Below, piece after piece: positions 5,911 through 12,545 of a stretch of DNA of 12,545 bases; positions within the stretch are counted from its first letter, which is position 1, and the number at the start of each line of letters is the position of its first letter. The translations under genes and the position numbers were made by a program. The notes below the pieces were generated by a model. That model was not told the DNA's origin. It saw nothing but the letters and a program-made list of their open reading frames with translations, and made no database searches. Origin of the DNA: Desulfobacterales bacterium (GTDB lineage: Bacteria > Desulfobacterota > Desulfobacteria > Desulfobacterales > RPRI01); assembly GCA_030689795.1 (NCBI GenBank), contig JAUYEO010000373.1, forward strand, positions 1 through 12,545, read 5' to 3'.

Positions 5911-7866
5911 ATGACGACAGTCAATAATGAGCAAGAGCCACAAGTTGTCCAGGGATTCAGCTCTACAATCTATGGGAAATATCGTAAGGCATCTTCTGAA
6001 AAATCGGTCATACGGTGGATAATTACCAACCTGGGCAGATTGGGATGCCTGATGTATCTGAGTGTCGCGGTAATTGTTACCTTCGAAGTGATCATGCGCT
6101 TTATCTTCCGCAGCCCGACCATGTGGGTAATGGAGATAAGCAGCCTTCTTACCATTGTTGCTTCCTTTTTGCTCTTTGCTTACACGCTCCAGGAGAAAGG
6201 GCACACGAGGGTTGATTTTATTACCTCCATGGTTTCCAGGAAGTCGGTCTTTTTTCTCGAATTGTTCACATCTTTGCTTGGCCTCGTCTACTGCGGGGTT
6301 CTAACCTGGTACGGCATAAAGATGGTACAAAGCTCCATCTTAATGGAGGAGGTGACCCAAACCCTTCAGATTCCACTCTGGATACCGCAGATTTTTGTGC
6401 CCATCGGCGGCGGTTTGATGTTCATACAACTCCTTATATTTCTAAAGAAGGATCTCTTTAAGAACCGGAAAAGCATGATCGCTGATGAGTATTCAATAAA
6501 GGACGCCACCCCTGGATCTCTCGTCATCATAGTCATCTTCATCGCGGCGCTCGCGCTGAGCCTCGTTCTTCTTAAGATTGAACCGAAACTGGGACTGCCG
6601 CTCCTTTTTTTCGCGTTGCTTTTCAATGGCATGCCGGTCTCTTATGCCATGGGTCTCTTCGGTGTCTTTGGACTCTTCTTCCTCCTCGGCGGCTCCAATG
6701 CCCTGATCCATGTCCCGATGACCTCTTACGCCTCTGCGGACAGCATTGTCATCATTGCTTTCCCCCTTTTCCTTCTCTCCGGCACCATATTGCAGGCCGG
6801 AGACATAGGCCCAAGGATATTTCGCTTAACCAGTACCTTGGTTCGCCACCTCCCTGGAGGAATAGGAATAGCTTCTATCCTCTTCTGCGGCCTTTTTGCT
6901 GCAATGACGGGATCAAGCGTAGCCGTGGCCGCTGCAGTGAGTGTAATTGCCCTGCCTGAAATGACCAAACGGGGCTACAGCAGAAAAACCGCCATAGGGC
7001 TGCTGGCGGCAGGAGGTACTCTGGGTATTCTTTTTCCTCCAAGCCTCGGCCTGATCATGTACTCCGCCCTTACCTTTGAGTCCCTGGGAAAGCTTTTTCT
7101 CGCCGCCATCATTCCGGGAATCATATTGTCTCTCATGTTCATTGCCTTCATGGTATACGTGGGTCTGACGGACAGGAATATCCAGAGAGATAAGCGGGCA
7201 AGTTTCAAAGAGATCAGTCAAGCTTTCAAGGAAGGCCTTGGAGGTCTTATTGTTATAGTGATCATTATGGGTGGCATCTATTCAGGTTTATTTACTCCCA
7301 CCGAGGCGGGCGCCGTGGCTCTCCTGTACAGTATTTTTCTCTGCGCTATCTGGTATCGCACCATGAGCTGGGCAAAATTTACGGCCAGCGTAATGAAGGC
7401 CGGAAAGATCGCGTCCATGATCATCCTGATCATCATCGGGGCGAATATTACCGGTATTCTCATCACCATGACACAGATTACTCAGCAGCTTCTCGGACTC
7501 GTTAATTCTCTCGTCATCCCAAACTGGGTGTACATAGCCATTATTGTAGTGTTCCTCATTATACTGGGTGGCCCGCTGGAGGCTGTGTCAATTATGGTTA
7601 TTACAGTTCCAATACTCTATCCCATTATTACAGCGCTGGGCTTCAGCGGCATCTGGTTTGGAATCATTCAGGTCGTTGTCGGTGAACTGGCCTTAATCTC
7701 TCCTCCTGAGGGTATTAACCTCTTCATACTCCAGGAAATAGGGAAGGCAACGGCAGCCGAGGTATCAAGAGGCGTCATACCTTTTCTTGTGATTATGGCG
7801 TTTTTCCTGCTTATACTCTGTGTATTTCCATCTTTGACGCTGTGGCTGCCGGCTGTTTTGATGTAA
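5911..7866 (+). CDS. Fused TRAP transporter permease, small and large subunits (DctQM)
   Basis: A 651-residue inner-membrane protein joining both permease subunits of a TRAP transporter, which imports organic acids using a cation gradient. Residues 37-182 are the four-helix DctQ part, with RFIFRSPTMWVMEISSLL and KGHTRVDF. From about 203 onward is the DctM part, with GMPVSYAMGL (240-249), AFPLFLLSGTILQAG, HLPGGIGIA (313-321), MTGSSVAVAAAVSVIALPEM (332-351), RGYSRKTA, ILFPPSLGLIMY (373-384) and, near the end, LALISPPEGINLFI. The fused length is usual for DctQM. GGGAGG lies only 3 bases before ATG 5911, closer than normal, which may lower translation. The gap to the lyase is 83 bases with no terminator, so co-transcription is likely. 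The binding protein is encoded 161 bases downstream. Confidence 0.94.
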   Translation: MTTVNNEQEPQVVQGFSSTIYGKYRKASSEKSVIRWIITNLGRLGCLMYLSVAVIVTFEVIMRFIFRSPTMWVMEISSLLTIVASFLLFAYTLQEKGHTRVDFITSMVSRKSVFFLELFTSLLGLVYCGVLTWYGIKMVQSSILMEEVTQTLQIPLWIPQIFVPIGGGLMFIQLLIFLKKDLFKNRKSMIADEYSIKDATPGSLVIIVIFIAALALSLVLLKIEPKLGLPLLFFALLFNGMPVSYAMGLFGVFGLFFLLGGSNALIHVPMTSYASADSIVIIAFPLFLLSGTILQAGDIGPRIFRLTSTLVRHLPGGIGIASILFCGLFAAMTGSSVAVAAAVSVIALPEMTKRGYSRKTAIGLLAAGGTLGILFPPSLGLIMYSALTFESLGKLFLAAIIPGIILSLMFIAFMVYVGLTDRNIQRDKRASFKEISQAFKEGLGGLIVIVIIMGGIYSGLFTPTEAGAVALLYSIFLCAIWYRTMSWAKFTASVMKAGKIASMIILIIIGANITGILITMTQITQQLLGLVNSLVIPNWVYIAIIVVFLIILGGPLEAVSIMVITVPILYPIITALGFSGIWFGIIQVVVGELALISPPEGINLFILQEIGKATAAEVSRGVIPFLVIMAFFLLILCVFPSLTLWLPAVLM

Positions 7867-8027
7867 GCGCGGGTCTAATGTTGAGCGCTGCGGGATAAGA
7901 CTCCCAATGTTAAAATCAGAGGGGAAGGAGGGTCGCATAACTTAGATAATTGGATGCAAATAAAATGTTTTGGAAAATTTGCGTAAAACTTTTTGACAAC
8001 ACGATTAAAATACACAGGAGGTATAGG

Positions 8028-9035
8028 ATGAAAAAGAGAGTTCTGTCGGCAAGCGTTTTAGCGGCATTCATGATCATGTGTATCTGCATCGGGAATGTGA
8101 ATGCAGCCCCCGCCACAATCCGTTTCAGCTCAGGCGCACCGGAAAACCATTTTCTTACAAAGCAGTATATTGAATGGGCAAAGCTCATTGAGAAGAACTC
8201 AAACGGGGATATAAAAGTTCAAGTATATCATTCGGCCCAGCTTTATAGGGATAATGAGGTGATCAAAGTCGTTCAGACAGGTGGCTTGGAGTCCGGCTGT
8301 GCATTTACCATGTACACAGAGAGTCAGCTTGTTCCGACAATGAAGGTATATATGATGCCTTATCTCTTCCAGAGCCTTGATGAAACATGGAATGTCTACA
8401 AATCAGAAGTCGGCACTGCCTGGAAACAGACAGCGGAACGCAAAGGCGTCAAGCTCTTGGCCATGGTTGCGATGGCCAGCCCCGACGATCAAATTATCCT
8501 GACCACCAAGCCCATAAAGGTACCGGCAGATCTCAAGGGTCAGATTATCAGAGGCGCGAGTCCCGAACATGCTTTGGCGCTCAAAAAGTGGGGAGCAGGA
8601 CCATCTTTTCTCACAGGCGCTGAAGTCTATCTAGGTCTCCAGCGTAATACAATCAATGGGGCTGTCAATTCTCTTAGCTCCTATGTGGACAGGAAACTCT
8701 ATGAGGTTGCCCCATACGCCCTGATAACACCGGTCTCAGTAGTGCACACATTCATCATCATGAACAAGGATTACTTTGACAAACTTACTCCGGCCCAACA
8801 GAAGATCATCATGGACGCTAGTGCAACCATAGAAAACAATACCGTTCAGCTTGGCAAGGACACACTCAAAGGAGATTTCGAGGAAGCAAGAAAGAAGGCG
8901 AATGTCTATATCCCCACCACAGCGGAGGCTGCTTTGTGGAGGGAAGGCATGTCCGGCCTCTGGGATGAAATAACGAAGGGGAACGCGGATGTCGTCGACG
9001 CTCTGAAGAAGGTGCGGGCGATGTTAAACAGGTAG
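8028..9035 (+). CDS. TRAP transporter solute-binding protein (DctP family)
   Basis: Periplasmic receptor that delivers the substrate to the DctQM permease. The 335 residues begin with a clear signal peptide: MKKR, a hydrophobic stretch VLSASVLAAFMIMCICIG, and an AxA-like site VNA, so cleavage is expected after A26. The mature part has IRFSSGAPENHFLTKQYIEW, the specificity region DLKGQIIRGASPE with R175 at the place of the conserved carboxylate-binding arginine, then LQRNTINGAVNSLSSY and MNKDYFDKLTPAQQ. ATG 8028 is chosen for its strong AGGAGG (8016-8021, 6 bases upstream) and the signal peptide; the in-frame TTG at 7950 would place 26 residues before the signal. The 161-base gap after the permease holds no terminator. 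The good ribosome site fits the common need for more receptor than permease. A conserved arginine implies an acidic ligand, not its identity. Confidence 0.94.
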   Translation: MKKRVLSASVLAAFMIMCICIGNVNAAPATIRFSSGAPENHFLTKQYIEWAKLIEKNSNGDIKVQVYHSAQLYRDNEVIKVVQTGGLESGCAFTMYTESQLVPTMKVYMMPYLFQSLDETWNVYKSEVGTAWKQTAERKGVKLLAMVAMASPDDQIILTTKPIKVPADLKGQIIRGASPEHALALKKWGAGPSFLTGAEVYLGLQRNTINGAVNSLSSYVDRKLYEVAPYALITPVSVVHTFIIMNKDYFDKLTPAQQKIIMDASATIENNTVQLGKDTLKGDFEEARKKANVYIPTTAEAALWREGMSGLWDEITKGNADVVDALKKVRAMLNR

Positions 9036-9059
9036 GTGTCAACGAGAACATGGCAGTGG

Positions 9060-9085
9060 CCCGTTGCCCGAAATCGGGCGACGGG
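9060..9085 (+). terminator. GC-rich stem-loop after dctP
   Basis: CCCGT-T-GCCCG, loop AAAT, CGGGC-G-ACGGG forms an 11-pair stem with one T-G wobble, 24 bases after the dctP stop. It is followed by TTCTG and not by a long T-run, so it may be a weak intrinsic terminator or an mRNA-stabilising 3' hairpin. It is the only strong hairpin at the end of the TRAP cassette. Confidence 0.6.
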
Positions 9086-9146
9086 TTCTGTCGACGATAA
9101 TGCATGACCCCGAACGTGATATAGGTGTGCCTTGTGGGGCGTTGTT

Positions 9147-9221
9147 ACAGCCGTTTCGATTTAGGTACGTCTCAAGCCCGGAGAGCTTTCTCAGGATAAC
9201 AGCCTTATCAACCAATCCCAT
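9147..9221 (-). pseudogene. HepT (DUF86) toxin, N-terminal remnant
   Basis: The minus-strand ATG at 9221-9219 opens MGLVDKAVILRKLSGLETYL, the typical beginning of HepT ribonuclease toxins (VDKxxxLRKLxxLExYL). After YLN the similarity ends, and the frame runs on as unrelated sequence to 9039. The RX4HXY active site lies further downstream in the family and is absent. The ATG overlaps the end of the mntA remnant, as in intact mntA-hepT operons, which supports the call. Non-functional. Confidence 0.75.
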
Positions 9222-9417
9222 ACCTCCGCGTAAAAAATGCTTCTTCTGTTATCCGAAAATCAAAGAATTCACGAAGGGTCAACGATTCATAGATATGGCG
9301 TCTGAACGGTTCCTTGTTGATAAGCAGTTGCTTGTTTTGGAGTATCCTCCCTGCAATGCTGATCGACGCGGTATTCAGAACAACGAGGTCAGGCTCCGCG
9401 GTCCCGAGCGCGTCCCT
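9208..9417 (-). pseudogene. MntA nucleotidyltransferase antitoxin, C-terminal remnant
   Basis: The minus-strand frame 9417-9208 encodes about 69 residues: DALGTAEPDLVVLNTASISI, then AGRILQNKQLLIN, LTLREFFDFR and a stop that overlaps the following hepT start. DLVVLNTA, RILxxxxLL and the REFFDF tail are the C-terminal half of MntA, the minimal nucleotidyltransferase that inactivates HepT by adding AMP. In-frame stops lie immediately upstream, and the catalytic GSx10D motif of the N-terminal half was not found between 9418 and 9516. With the HepT piece this is a dead toxin-antitoxin operon. The remaining parts of 9036-9516 hold only the dctP hairpin. Confidence 0.75.
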
Positions 9418-9516
9418 TCACCCATCCTACCGAAGAGTCGGCCTTATCAGGAATGAAGGATTCAAACCTTAACGAGCATACTTGTGCAGCGCACGGGTCA
9501 AAACATAAAAAGCAGG

Positions 9517-10422
9517 TTACCCTCGAGGGCCGTCCTCAATGATCCTGCTGCTGGTGCAAGCCCGGCACGACCCGGATCGGACCCTGGCCGCATCCGTCAG
9601 CGACAGGACCCCGATGATATTGTGGGGATGCTCCTTGTAGACGAAAAGCCGGTGGATGTCCGAGAAGATCATCTTCTGGATTGCCATGGCCAGCGGCTCA
9701 TCCTGTTCGCACGCATGCACGGGGTGGGCCATGATCTCCCTGGCTTTTGCCTCGGTTGGAATACGGTGCTTGTAAGCGATCACCATGTCCGTTTTGGAAA
9801 CGACCCCTGCGGGAAGGCCATGGCTTTCGCGGATCAGTACGGCTCCGAAGCGATGGGATGCAAGCCCTTCCATGACCTGCAACAGCGTATCGTCTGCCCC
9901 ATGCGCTAAAACCGAAGGACTCATGACCTCGCGCACCATCAACTGACCGGCCAGATCATCCGAGGATCGGGTTCCTCGCAACCGGGTGATGCTCTTTTCA
10001 CATTTGTGACAGTACCTGTAGAGCAGTCCCACGATATCCGGATAGGCGAGGACACCAGCGGCCCGGTTGGGTGTGTCTCCCACAACATACAAACGATGGA
10101 TTCCGCTGTTGCGCATGGTGTCCAAAGCGGATTCCAGTGAATCGTCCATTTGGCAGAACATGGGAGGCCCCACCATAATCGCTTGCACCGCAGTCTCGAC
10201 CGGCAGACCTGCGTAGTAGGCTCCCATGAGGTCGGTTTTGGAGACAACACCGATGGCTTCCAGCTTTTCACCCGTGATGAGGATCGCGTTGACCTTGTAT
10301 TTGATCGCATAGCGGGCGGCCTGTTCGATGGAAGCATCCATGGGCAGGTGGGTCACGAGCTTGCGCATGGCCTCCCGCACCATCAAACCACTCAGAACGT
10401 TCTTACGATCGATAACCGGCAT
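9517..10422 (-). CDS. Protein with four CBS domains (two Bateman modules) and two CxxC pairs
   Basis: 301 residues with four CBS repeats at about 12-70, 78-138, 160-220 and 226-282. Each has the (I/L)M-V-x-x-(A/V)M-type opening and a GVxSxTD-type end (GVVSKTDL 58-65, GVLAYPDI 123-130, GVVSKTDM 206-213, GVLSLTDA 271-278). CBS pairs bind adenosyl compounds such as AMP, ATP or SAM. Unusual additions are CHKC (138-141) in the linker between the modules and CRAC (286-289) near the C-terminus; these could bind a metal or form a redox pair. No catalytic or membrane domain is present, so it probably acts as a regulatory subunit or sensor. It follows the two-CBS gene after 33 bases on the same strand, so the two are likely an operon. 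Its stop codon lies beside the palindrome CCCTCGAGGG, with T-runs downstream, possibly a weak terminator. Confidence 0.9.
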   Translation of the reverse strand: MPVIDRKNVLSGLMVREAMRKLVTHLPMDASIEQAARYAIKYKVNAILITGEKLEAIGVVSKTDLMGAYYAGLPVETAVQAIMVGPPMFCQMDDSLESALDTMRNSGIHRLYVVGDTPNRAAGVLAYPDIVGLLYRYCHKCEKSITRLRGTRSSDDLAGQLMVREVMSPSVLAHGADDTLLQVMEGLASHRFGAVLIRESHGLPAGVVSKTDMVIAYKHRIPTEAKAREIMAHPVHACEQDEPLAMAIQKMIFSDIHRLFVYKEHPHNIIGVLSLTDAARVRSGSCRACTSSRIIEDGPRG

Positions 10423-10455
10423 GGGGCTTTCACCACAATTGGAAGATGTTGGATT

Positions 10456-10926
10456 TCATTCGATCAATTGCTGCACCAGGTGATAGAAAACCTTCGAGAT
10501 GTATACGATACCGACTACTTTGCCGCTTTCCAAAACAGGGATACGGCGAATGTGCTTTTTGATCATGATATCCAGAATCATCTGCAGGTGCGTGTCCGCT
10601 GTGATGGTGATGAGGTCGGTGGTCATGATGTCCCCCACCAGAATGGACTTGGCCTGGCGGCAGGCTTCGTCGATCAGTCCGCCCATGTCGATATCGATCA
10701 TCTCTCCCCAAATGTGTATGTGCTTGGGGCGCAGCAGAAGAAGGATATCGTACATCGAAAGCATCCCCACCAACCGGCCCTGCTCATCGATGACCATCAT
10801 CCCGAAGACCCTTTGCTTTTGCTCCTCGCTCGCCAGCATAAAAGTCCTGGCCGCTTCCGCAATGAGGGTTTGCGGAAGCAGCGTATGAAATGTCGTATCC
10901 ATCAAATCACGCGCTGTCATGCCCAT
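10456..10926 (-). CDS. Protein with two CBS domains
   Basis: 156 residues forming one Bateman module: CBS 1 at about 6-65 (ARDLMDTTFHTLLPQTLIAE to GMLSMYDILLLL) and CBS 2 at about 97-156 (VGDIMTTDLITITADTHLQM to GIVYISKVFYHL). Between them is an inserted helix-rich stretch, KHIHIWGEMIDIDMGGLIDE (68-87), often seen in stand-alone CBS proteins of anaerobes. GGGGAG (10937-10932) precedes ATG 10926 by 5 bases. A second ATG at 10920 is also possible. It is the first gene of the minus-strand pair with the four-CBS protein and would bind a nucleotide ligand. No effector domain is present. A broken ABC-2 permease gene lies just upstream on the same strand, so the pair may once have been part of a larger operon. 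Confidence 0.9.
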   Translation of the reverse strand: MGMTARDLMDTTFHTLLPQTLIAEAARTFMLASEEQKQRVFGMMVIDEQGRLVGMLSMYDILLLLRPKHIHIWGEMIDIDMGGLIDEACRQAKSILVGDIMTTDLITITADTHLQMILDIMIKKHIRRIPVLESGKVVGIVYISKVFYHLVQQLIE

Positions 10927-10994
10927 GGTGTCTCCCCAATCTGCAGCTTGCTAAGCTGGAAAGCCTGCCCCACTACCGCCGTATTTCCCCATTC

Positions 10995-11014
10995 GGCCCG
11001 CGAGGCCGCGGGCC
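10995..11014. repeat. Perfect 8-bp GC stem-loop
   Basis: GGCCCGCG, loop AGGC, CGCGGGCC is a perfect hairpin 69 bases upstream of the two-CBS gene. With no T-run on either strand it is not a textbook terminator. It could sit in the 5' leader of the CBS operon or be a leftover of the decayed upstream region. Confidence 0.6.
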
Positions 11015-11087
11015 CTCCCACCCAAGCGCACATCCCATCACAGTATCTCAGCCCTTCAGCTACGGGGGCATTGTGTATCATAGTCAG

Positions 11088-11102
11088 CCCTCCCGGGGAG
11101 GG
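11088..11102. repeat. CCCTCC/GGAGGG stem-loop
   Basis: CCCTCCCGGGGAGGG forms a tight GC-rich stem with a 3-base loop, 45 bases downstream (minus strand) of the stop of the ABC-2 permease remnant. It may be the old terminator or 3' hairpin of that gene, but no T-run follows. The rest of 10938-11146 shows nothing recognisable. Confidence 0.45.
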
Positions 11103-11146
11103 GAGTCTTGAGGTAGAATCCAAGGCCGTAAAGCTCGTTCCACGGA

Positions 11147-11317
11147 TCAATACAGGCGATGCCGGAACAACCGCGAGGCCGGCGCCAGATTGACCAGGCC
11201 GGATCACCGCCATGGGCCAGTACTGAGGCCACAGCAGGGCCACAGCGGCGTGACCAGCAGCCGATCGAAGGTCCCCGCCTCCCGTTCCTTGGCCACCGAC
11301 AGGGCAGTGACCAGCAT
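11147..11317 (-). pseudogene. ABC-2 type transporter permease, internally deleted and frameshifted
   Basis: On the minus strand ATG 11317 opens MLVTALSVAKEREAGTFDRL, continuing LVTPL. This is the signature of ABC-2 permeases of the YhhJ/YbhS type (SVAREREQGTFDQLLVxPL). It then breaks. A second frame gives ALLWPQYWPMAVI, and a third gives GLVNLAPASRLFRHRLY with a stop at 11147-11149, which resembles the last transmembrane helix and the xLFRxRLx tail of the same family. Roughly the 100 residues that normally separate these segments are missing, and at least two frame changes are needed. It is therefore a deletion product. No ATPase partner is in the window. The 153-codon frame through 10917-11378 captures only the middle piece and is not a gene. 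Confidence 0.75.
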
Positions 11318-11344
11318 GGCGCACTAAGAATTTGCTTTTCACAT

Positions 11345-11379
11345 CTTGACGTATCGCATTAATAGGCTTGTATGTCAAG
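11345..11379. repeat. Inverted repeat CTTGAC / GTCAAG upstream of the last gene
   Basis: CTTGAC (11345-11350) and GTCAAG (11374-11379) are perfect inverted copies 23 bases apart. TTGACG (11346-11351) could be a -35 box, but the -10 candidate TTGTAT (11368-11373, 16 bases on) is weak. It might be an operator or promoter for the gene at 11507, or the end of a lost mobile element. The remaining 11380-11506 is AT-rich and shows no further structure. Confidence 0.35.
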
Positions 11380-11506
11380 TTTAAGCAGGCACTTTATCTT
11401 GTTGGGGATGTGTAGACGGTTGCAACGCGGGATAAAATGATTTAATGAAGAAATTAAGAAGTTCTTTTCTTCCAGCTTGCGGTAAATTAACTTACAGAGA
11501 GGTATA

Positions 11507-12511
11507 ATGAAACCTGTATATTTTCCGTTTACATATATTAATGATACCGTTGCACGGGATTTGTACGCCTGTTTCGGGCAGGTAACGGTTTATCAGCCGG
11601 GCGCGCACAGTATTCCGGGAAACATGCAGAGACTTGCAAAGGAAGGCGTGCTCGATCTCAGGACTCCTGTTTCAGGGGATGAAGCAAGGCTCGAGGCTCT
11701 CATAAAAGAGTATAAGAAGTGGGGAGAGCTTCATCAGAAGAGCGACATGGCATTTTTGAAGGCGATCGGGGAGAGAATCCCTTTTTTCGATGACACATTC
11801 TCATCGCAGCTTGCTTCGCAGATTAAGAAAATCCGGGATGAGAATTATTCGAAAGAGAAACCCGATATTCTTTTTAACGCAAGGCTTTTTCTCTGCCTTG
11901 CACAGGATTATGACATTATGCAGGATGGAATAAACAAAGACCTTGTTTCTGTTTACGAGATGGAAAAGAAGCTTCTTGAGGGATTGACCCATGAAGATGA
12001 AGTGTTTTTCAGTAAAAATACGGGAAGCTCCCTTCAGACTGCTGATGATCCCGGGAAATACAAGATAAAAGAGCGGATTGAAGCATGGACATGTCTCATG
12101 TCAAAAGACAGGGAAAAGCCCCGGTTCTTCATCACAGGCAGCAGGGATGCCTTTGATTTTGTTATCGAAAAAGCCGGGGAGATAAAGGAGGTTATTAACC
12201 TTGTTTCTGTTCCGGTTTGCGCCCAGGCAAATATCATGAATAAATGGCGGAATATGTTTATCGAGCAGGTTGAGGGGCTTTTAAAAGATGAAAATTTTCA
12301 GATAGATGAAAAAATATTCAATTTGCCTGCCGTAAAGGAGCCAGAAAGTGAAATATCTTTGAAAATATTCAGAATTATTAATAAATCCCGGCGTGATTTT
12401 TTAAATAACATTCTGGAGCAGAAGTTTCAGGATGTTATGATTAACAGTAATGGTGAAATAAATAAGAGCATTTTTATATGCTTTTTAGAATCATTACATC
12501 CAACATCATGA
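11507..12511 (+). CDS. Conserved-looking hypothetical protein, function unknown
   Basis: 334 residues, start ATG 11507 with GAGAGG 4 bases upstream. I do not recognise a named domain. What can be seen: a neat N-terminus, MKPVYFPFTYINDTVARDLY, followed by FGQVTVYQPG and LRTPV; then a long, mostly helical, charged, soluble stretch with no signal peptide and no membrane segment. Cysteines are few (one at residue 22 and a handful later) and form no CxxC pair. The opening could be read as a nucleotide- or sugar-binding beta-strand start, but no P-loop or catalytic motif supports that. It stands alone on the plus strand between a decayed region and the terminal repeat. Coding character is good: long frame, sensible start, balanced composition. 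A lineage-specific cytoplasmic protein is the most that can be said. Confidence 0.8.
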   Translation: MKPVYFPFTYINDTVARDLYACFGQVTVYQPGAHSIPGNMQRLAKEGVLDLRTPVSGDEARLEALIKEYKKWGELHQKSDMAFLKAIGERIPFFDDTFSSQLASQIKKIRDENYSKEKPDILFNARLFLCLAQDYDIMQDGINKDLVSVYEMEKKLLEGLTHEDEVFFSKNTGSSLQTADDPGKYKIKERIEAWTCLMSKDREKPRFFITGSRDAFDFVIEKAGEIKEVINLVSVPVCAQANIMNKWRNMFIEQVEGLLKDENFQIDEKIFNLPAVKEPESEISLKIFRIINKSRRDFLNNILEQKFQDVMINSNGEINKSIFICFLESLHPTS

Positions 12512-12520
12512 TATATCTTT

Positions 12521-12545
12521 GACGGCTTCGTAAAAAGTCATTCTG
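12521..12545. repeat. Copy of the GGCTTCGTAAAAAGTC repeat at the window end
   Basis: GACGGCTTCGTAAAAAGTCA (12521-12540) begins 10 bases after the stop of the last gene and runs off the window. It shares 17 of 18 bases with GGCTTCGTAAGAAGTCAT at 767-784 and resembles the inverted arm at 60-81, so it is probably the left edge of another palindromic element. Confidence 0.65.

Noticed and set aside
7993..7998. TTGACA just upstream of dctP as a -35 box
   Set aside because: At 16-18 bases downstream lies the ribosome binding site AGGAGG and no -10 box. TAAAAT (8006-8011) is too close. A separate dctP promoter cannot be supported from this.
7867..8027. Possible regulatory RNA, terminator or sigma54 promoter in the gap between the TRAP permease and dctP
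   Set aside because: Only the short pair GCAAAT/ATTTGC (7956-7982) is visible. The GG...GC spacing does not fit sigma54, and no stable hairpin with a T-run was found.
9064..9456. 130-codon plus-strand frame after dctP
   Set aside because: It lies opposite the MntA and HepT remnants and starts inside the GC hairpin. No family resemblance.
10150..11193. 347-codon plus-strand frame across the CBS genes and the region upstream of them
   Set aside because: The minus strand carries clear CBS domains here, and the plus-strand translation is rich in His, Gln and Asp without recognisable motifs, as expected of a shadow frame.
10917..11378. 153-codon minus-strand frame upstream of the two-CBS gene
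   Set aside because: Only the short WPQYWPMAVI piece is meaningful, and it belongs to the frameshifted ABC-2 permease remnant. The rest is low-complexity Gly/Ala/Pro translation of non-coding sequence.

Overview
The window reads as a chromosome segment from an anaerobic bacterium, most likely of the former Deltaproteobacteria (Desulfobacterota: a Syntrophus-, Desulfobacter- or Geobacter-like lineage). This is an inference from the gene families: a fused TRAP permease, paired multi-CBS proteins with CxxC motifs, and GGCTTCGTAAAAAGTC-type palindromic repeats. No rRNA, tRNA or other taxonomic marker is present. No tRNA or CRISPR array was seen.

Layout. (1) 1-3262, plus strand, housekeeping: a repeat arm, thymidylate kinase (tmk), a 160-bp imperfect palindrome, then a 758-residue fusion of a CysM-type cysteine synthase with a full-length cysteinyl-tRNA-synthetase-like domain. 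The CysRS part keeps all four zinc/cysteine-binding residues, but its three ATP-handling signatures (HIGH, GGGxD, KMSKS) are eroded. This is the most interesting object in the window. (2) 3263-4311, a gene graveyard: a VapC toxin C-terminus (minus), a truncated and frameshifted AAA ATPase of the DUF4143-associated type (plus), and the first 27 or so codons of a REP-associated (Y1) transposase (minus). (3) 4275-9085, plus strand, an apparently intact catabolic cassette: an XRE-cupin regulator under a sigma70-like promoter covered by an 8-bp inverted repeat, an isocitrate-lyase/PEP-mutase superfamily lyase with a TTG start, a fused TRAP permease DctQM and a TRAP binding protein DctP, closed by a GC-rich stem-loop. 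(4) 9086-11380, a second graveyard around two intact minus-strand CBS-domain genes: MntA and HepT remnants downstream of them, and an internally deleted ABC-2 permease upstream. (5) 11507-12511, a 334-residue protein of unknown function (plus), followed by another copy of the repeat at the window end.

How the genes fit together. DctP would bind an organic acid in the periplasm, DctQM would import it, the lyase would cleave or decarboxylate it to a central metabolite, and the XRE-cupin protein would control the set. The substrate cannot be read from sequence. The CysM-CysRS fusion couples cysteine formation to a cysteine-recognising domain, but whether it still charges tRNA is open. The two CBS proteins together carry six CBS domains and probably form one nucleotide-sensing unit. 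At least five independent gene remnants (vapC, AAA ATPase, Y1 transposase, mntA-hepT, ABC-2 permease) show that both spaces around the TRAP cassette have received and lost mobile or accessory genes.
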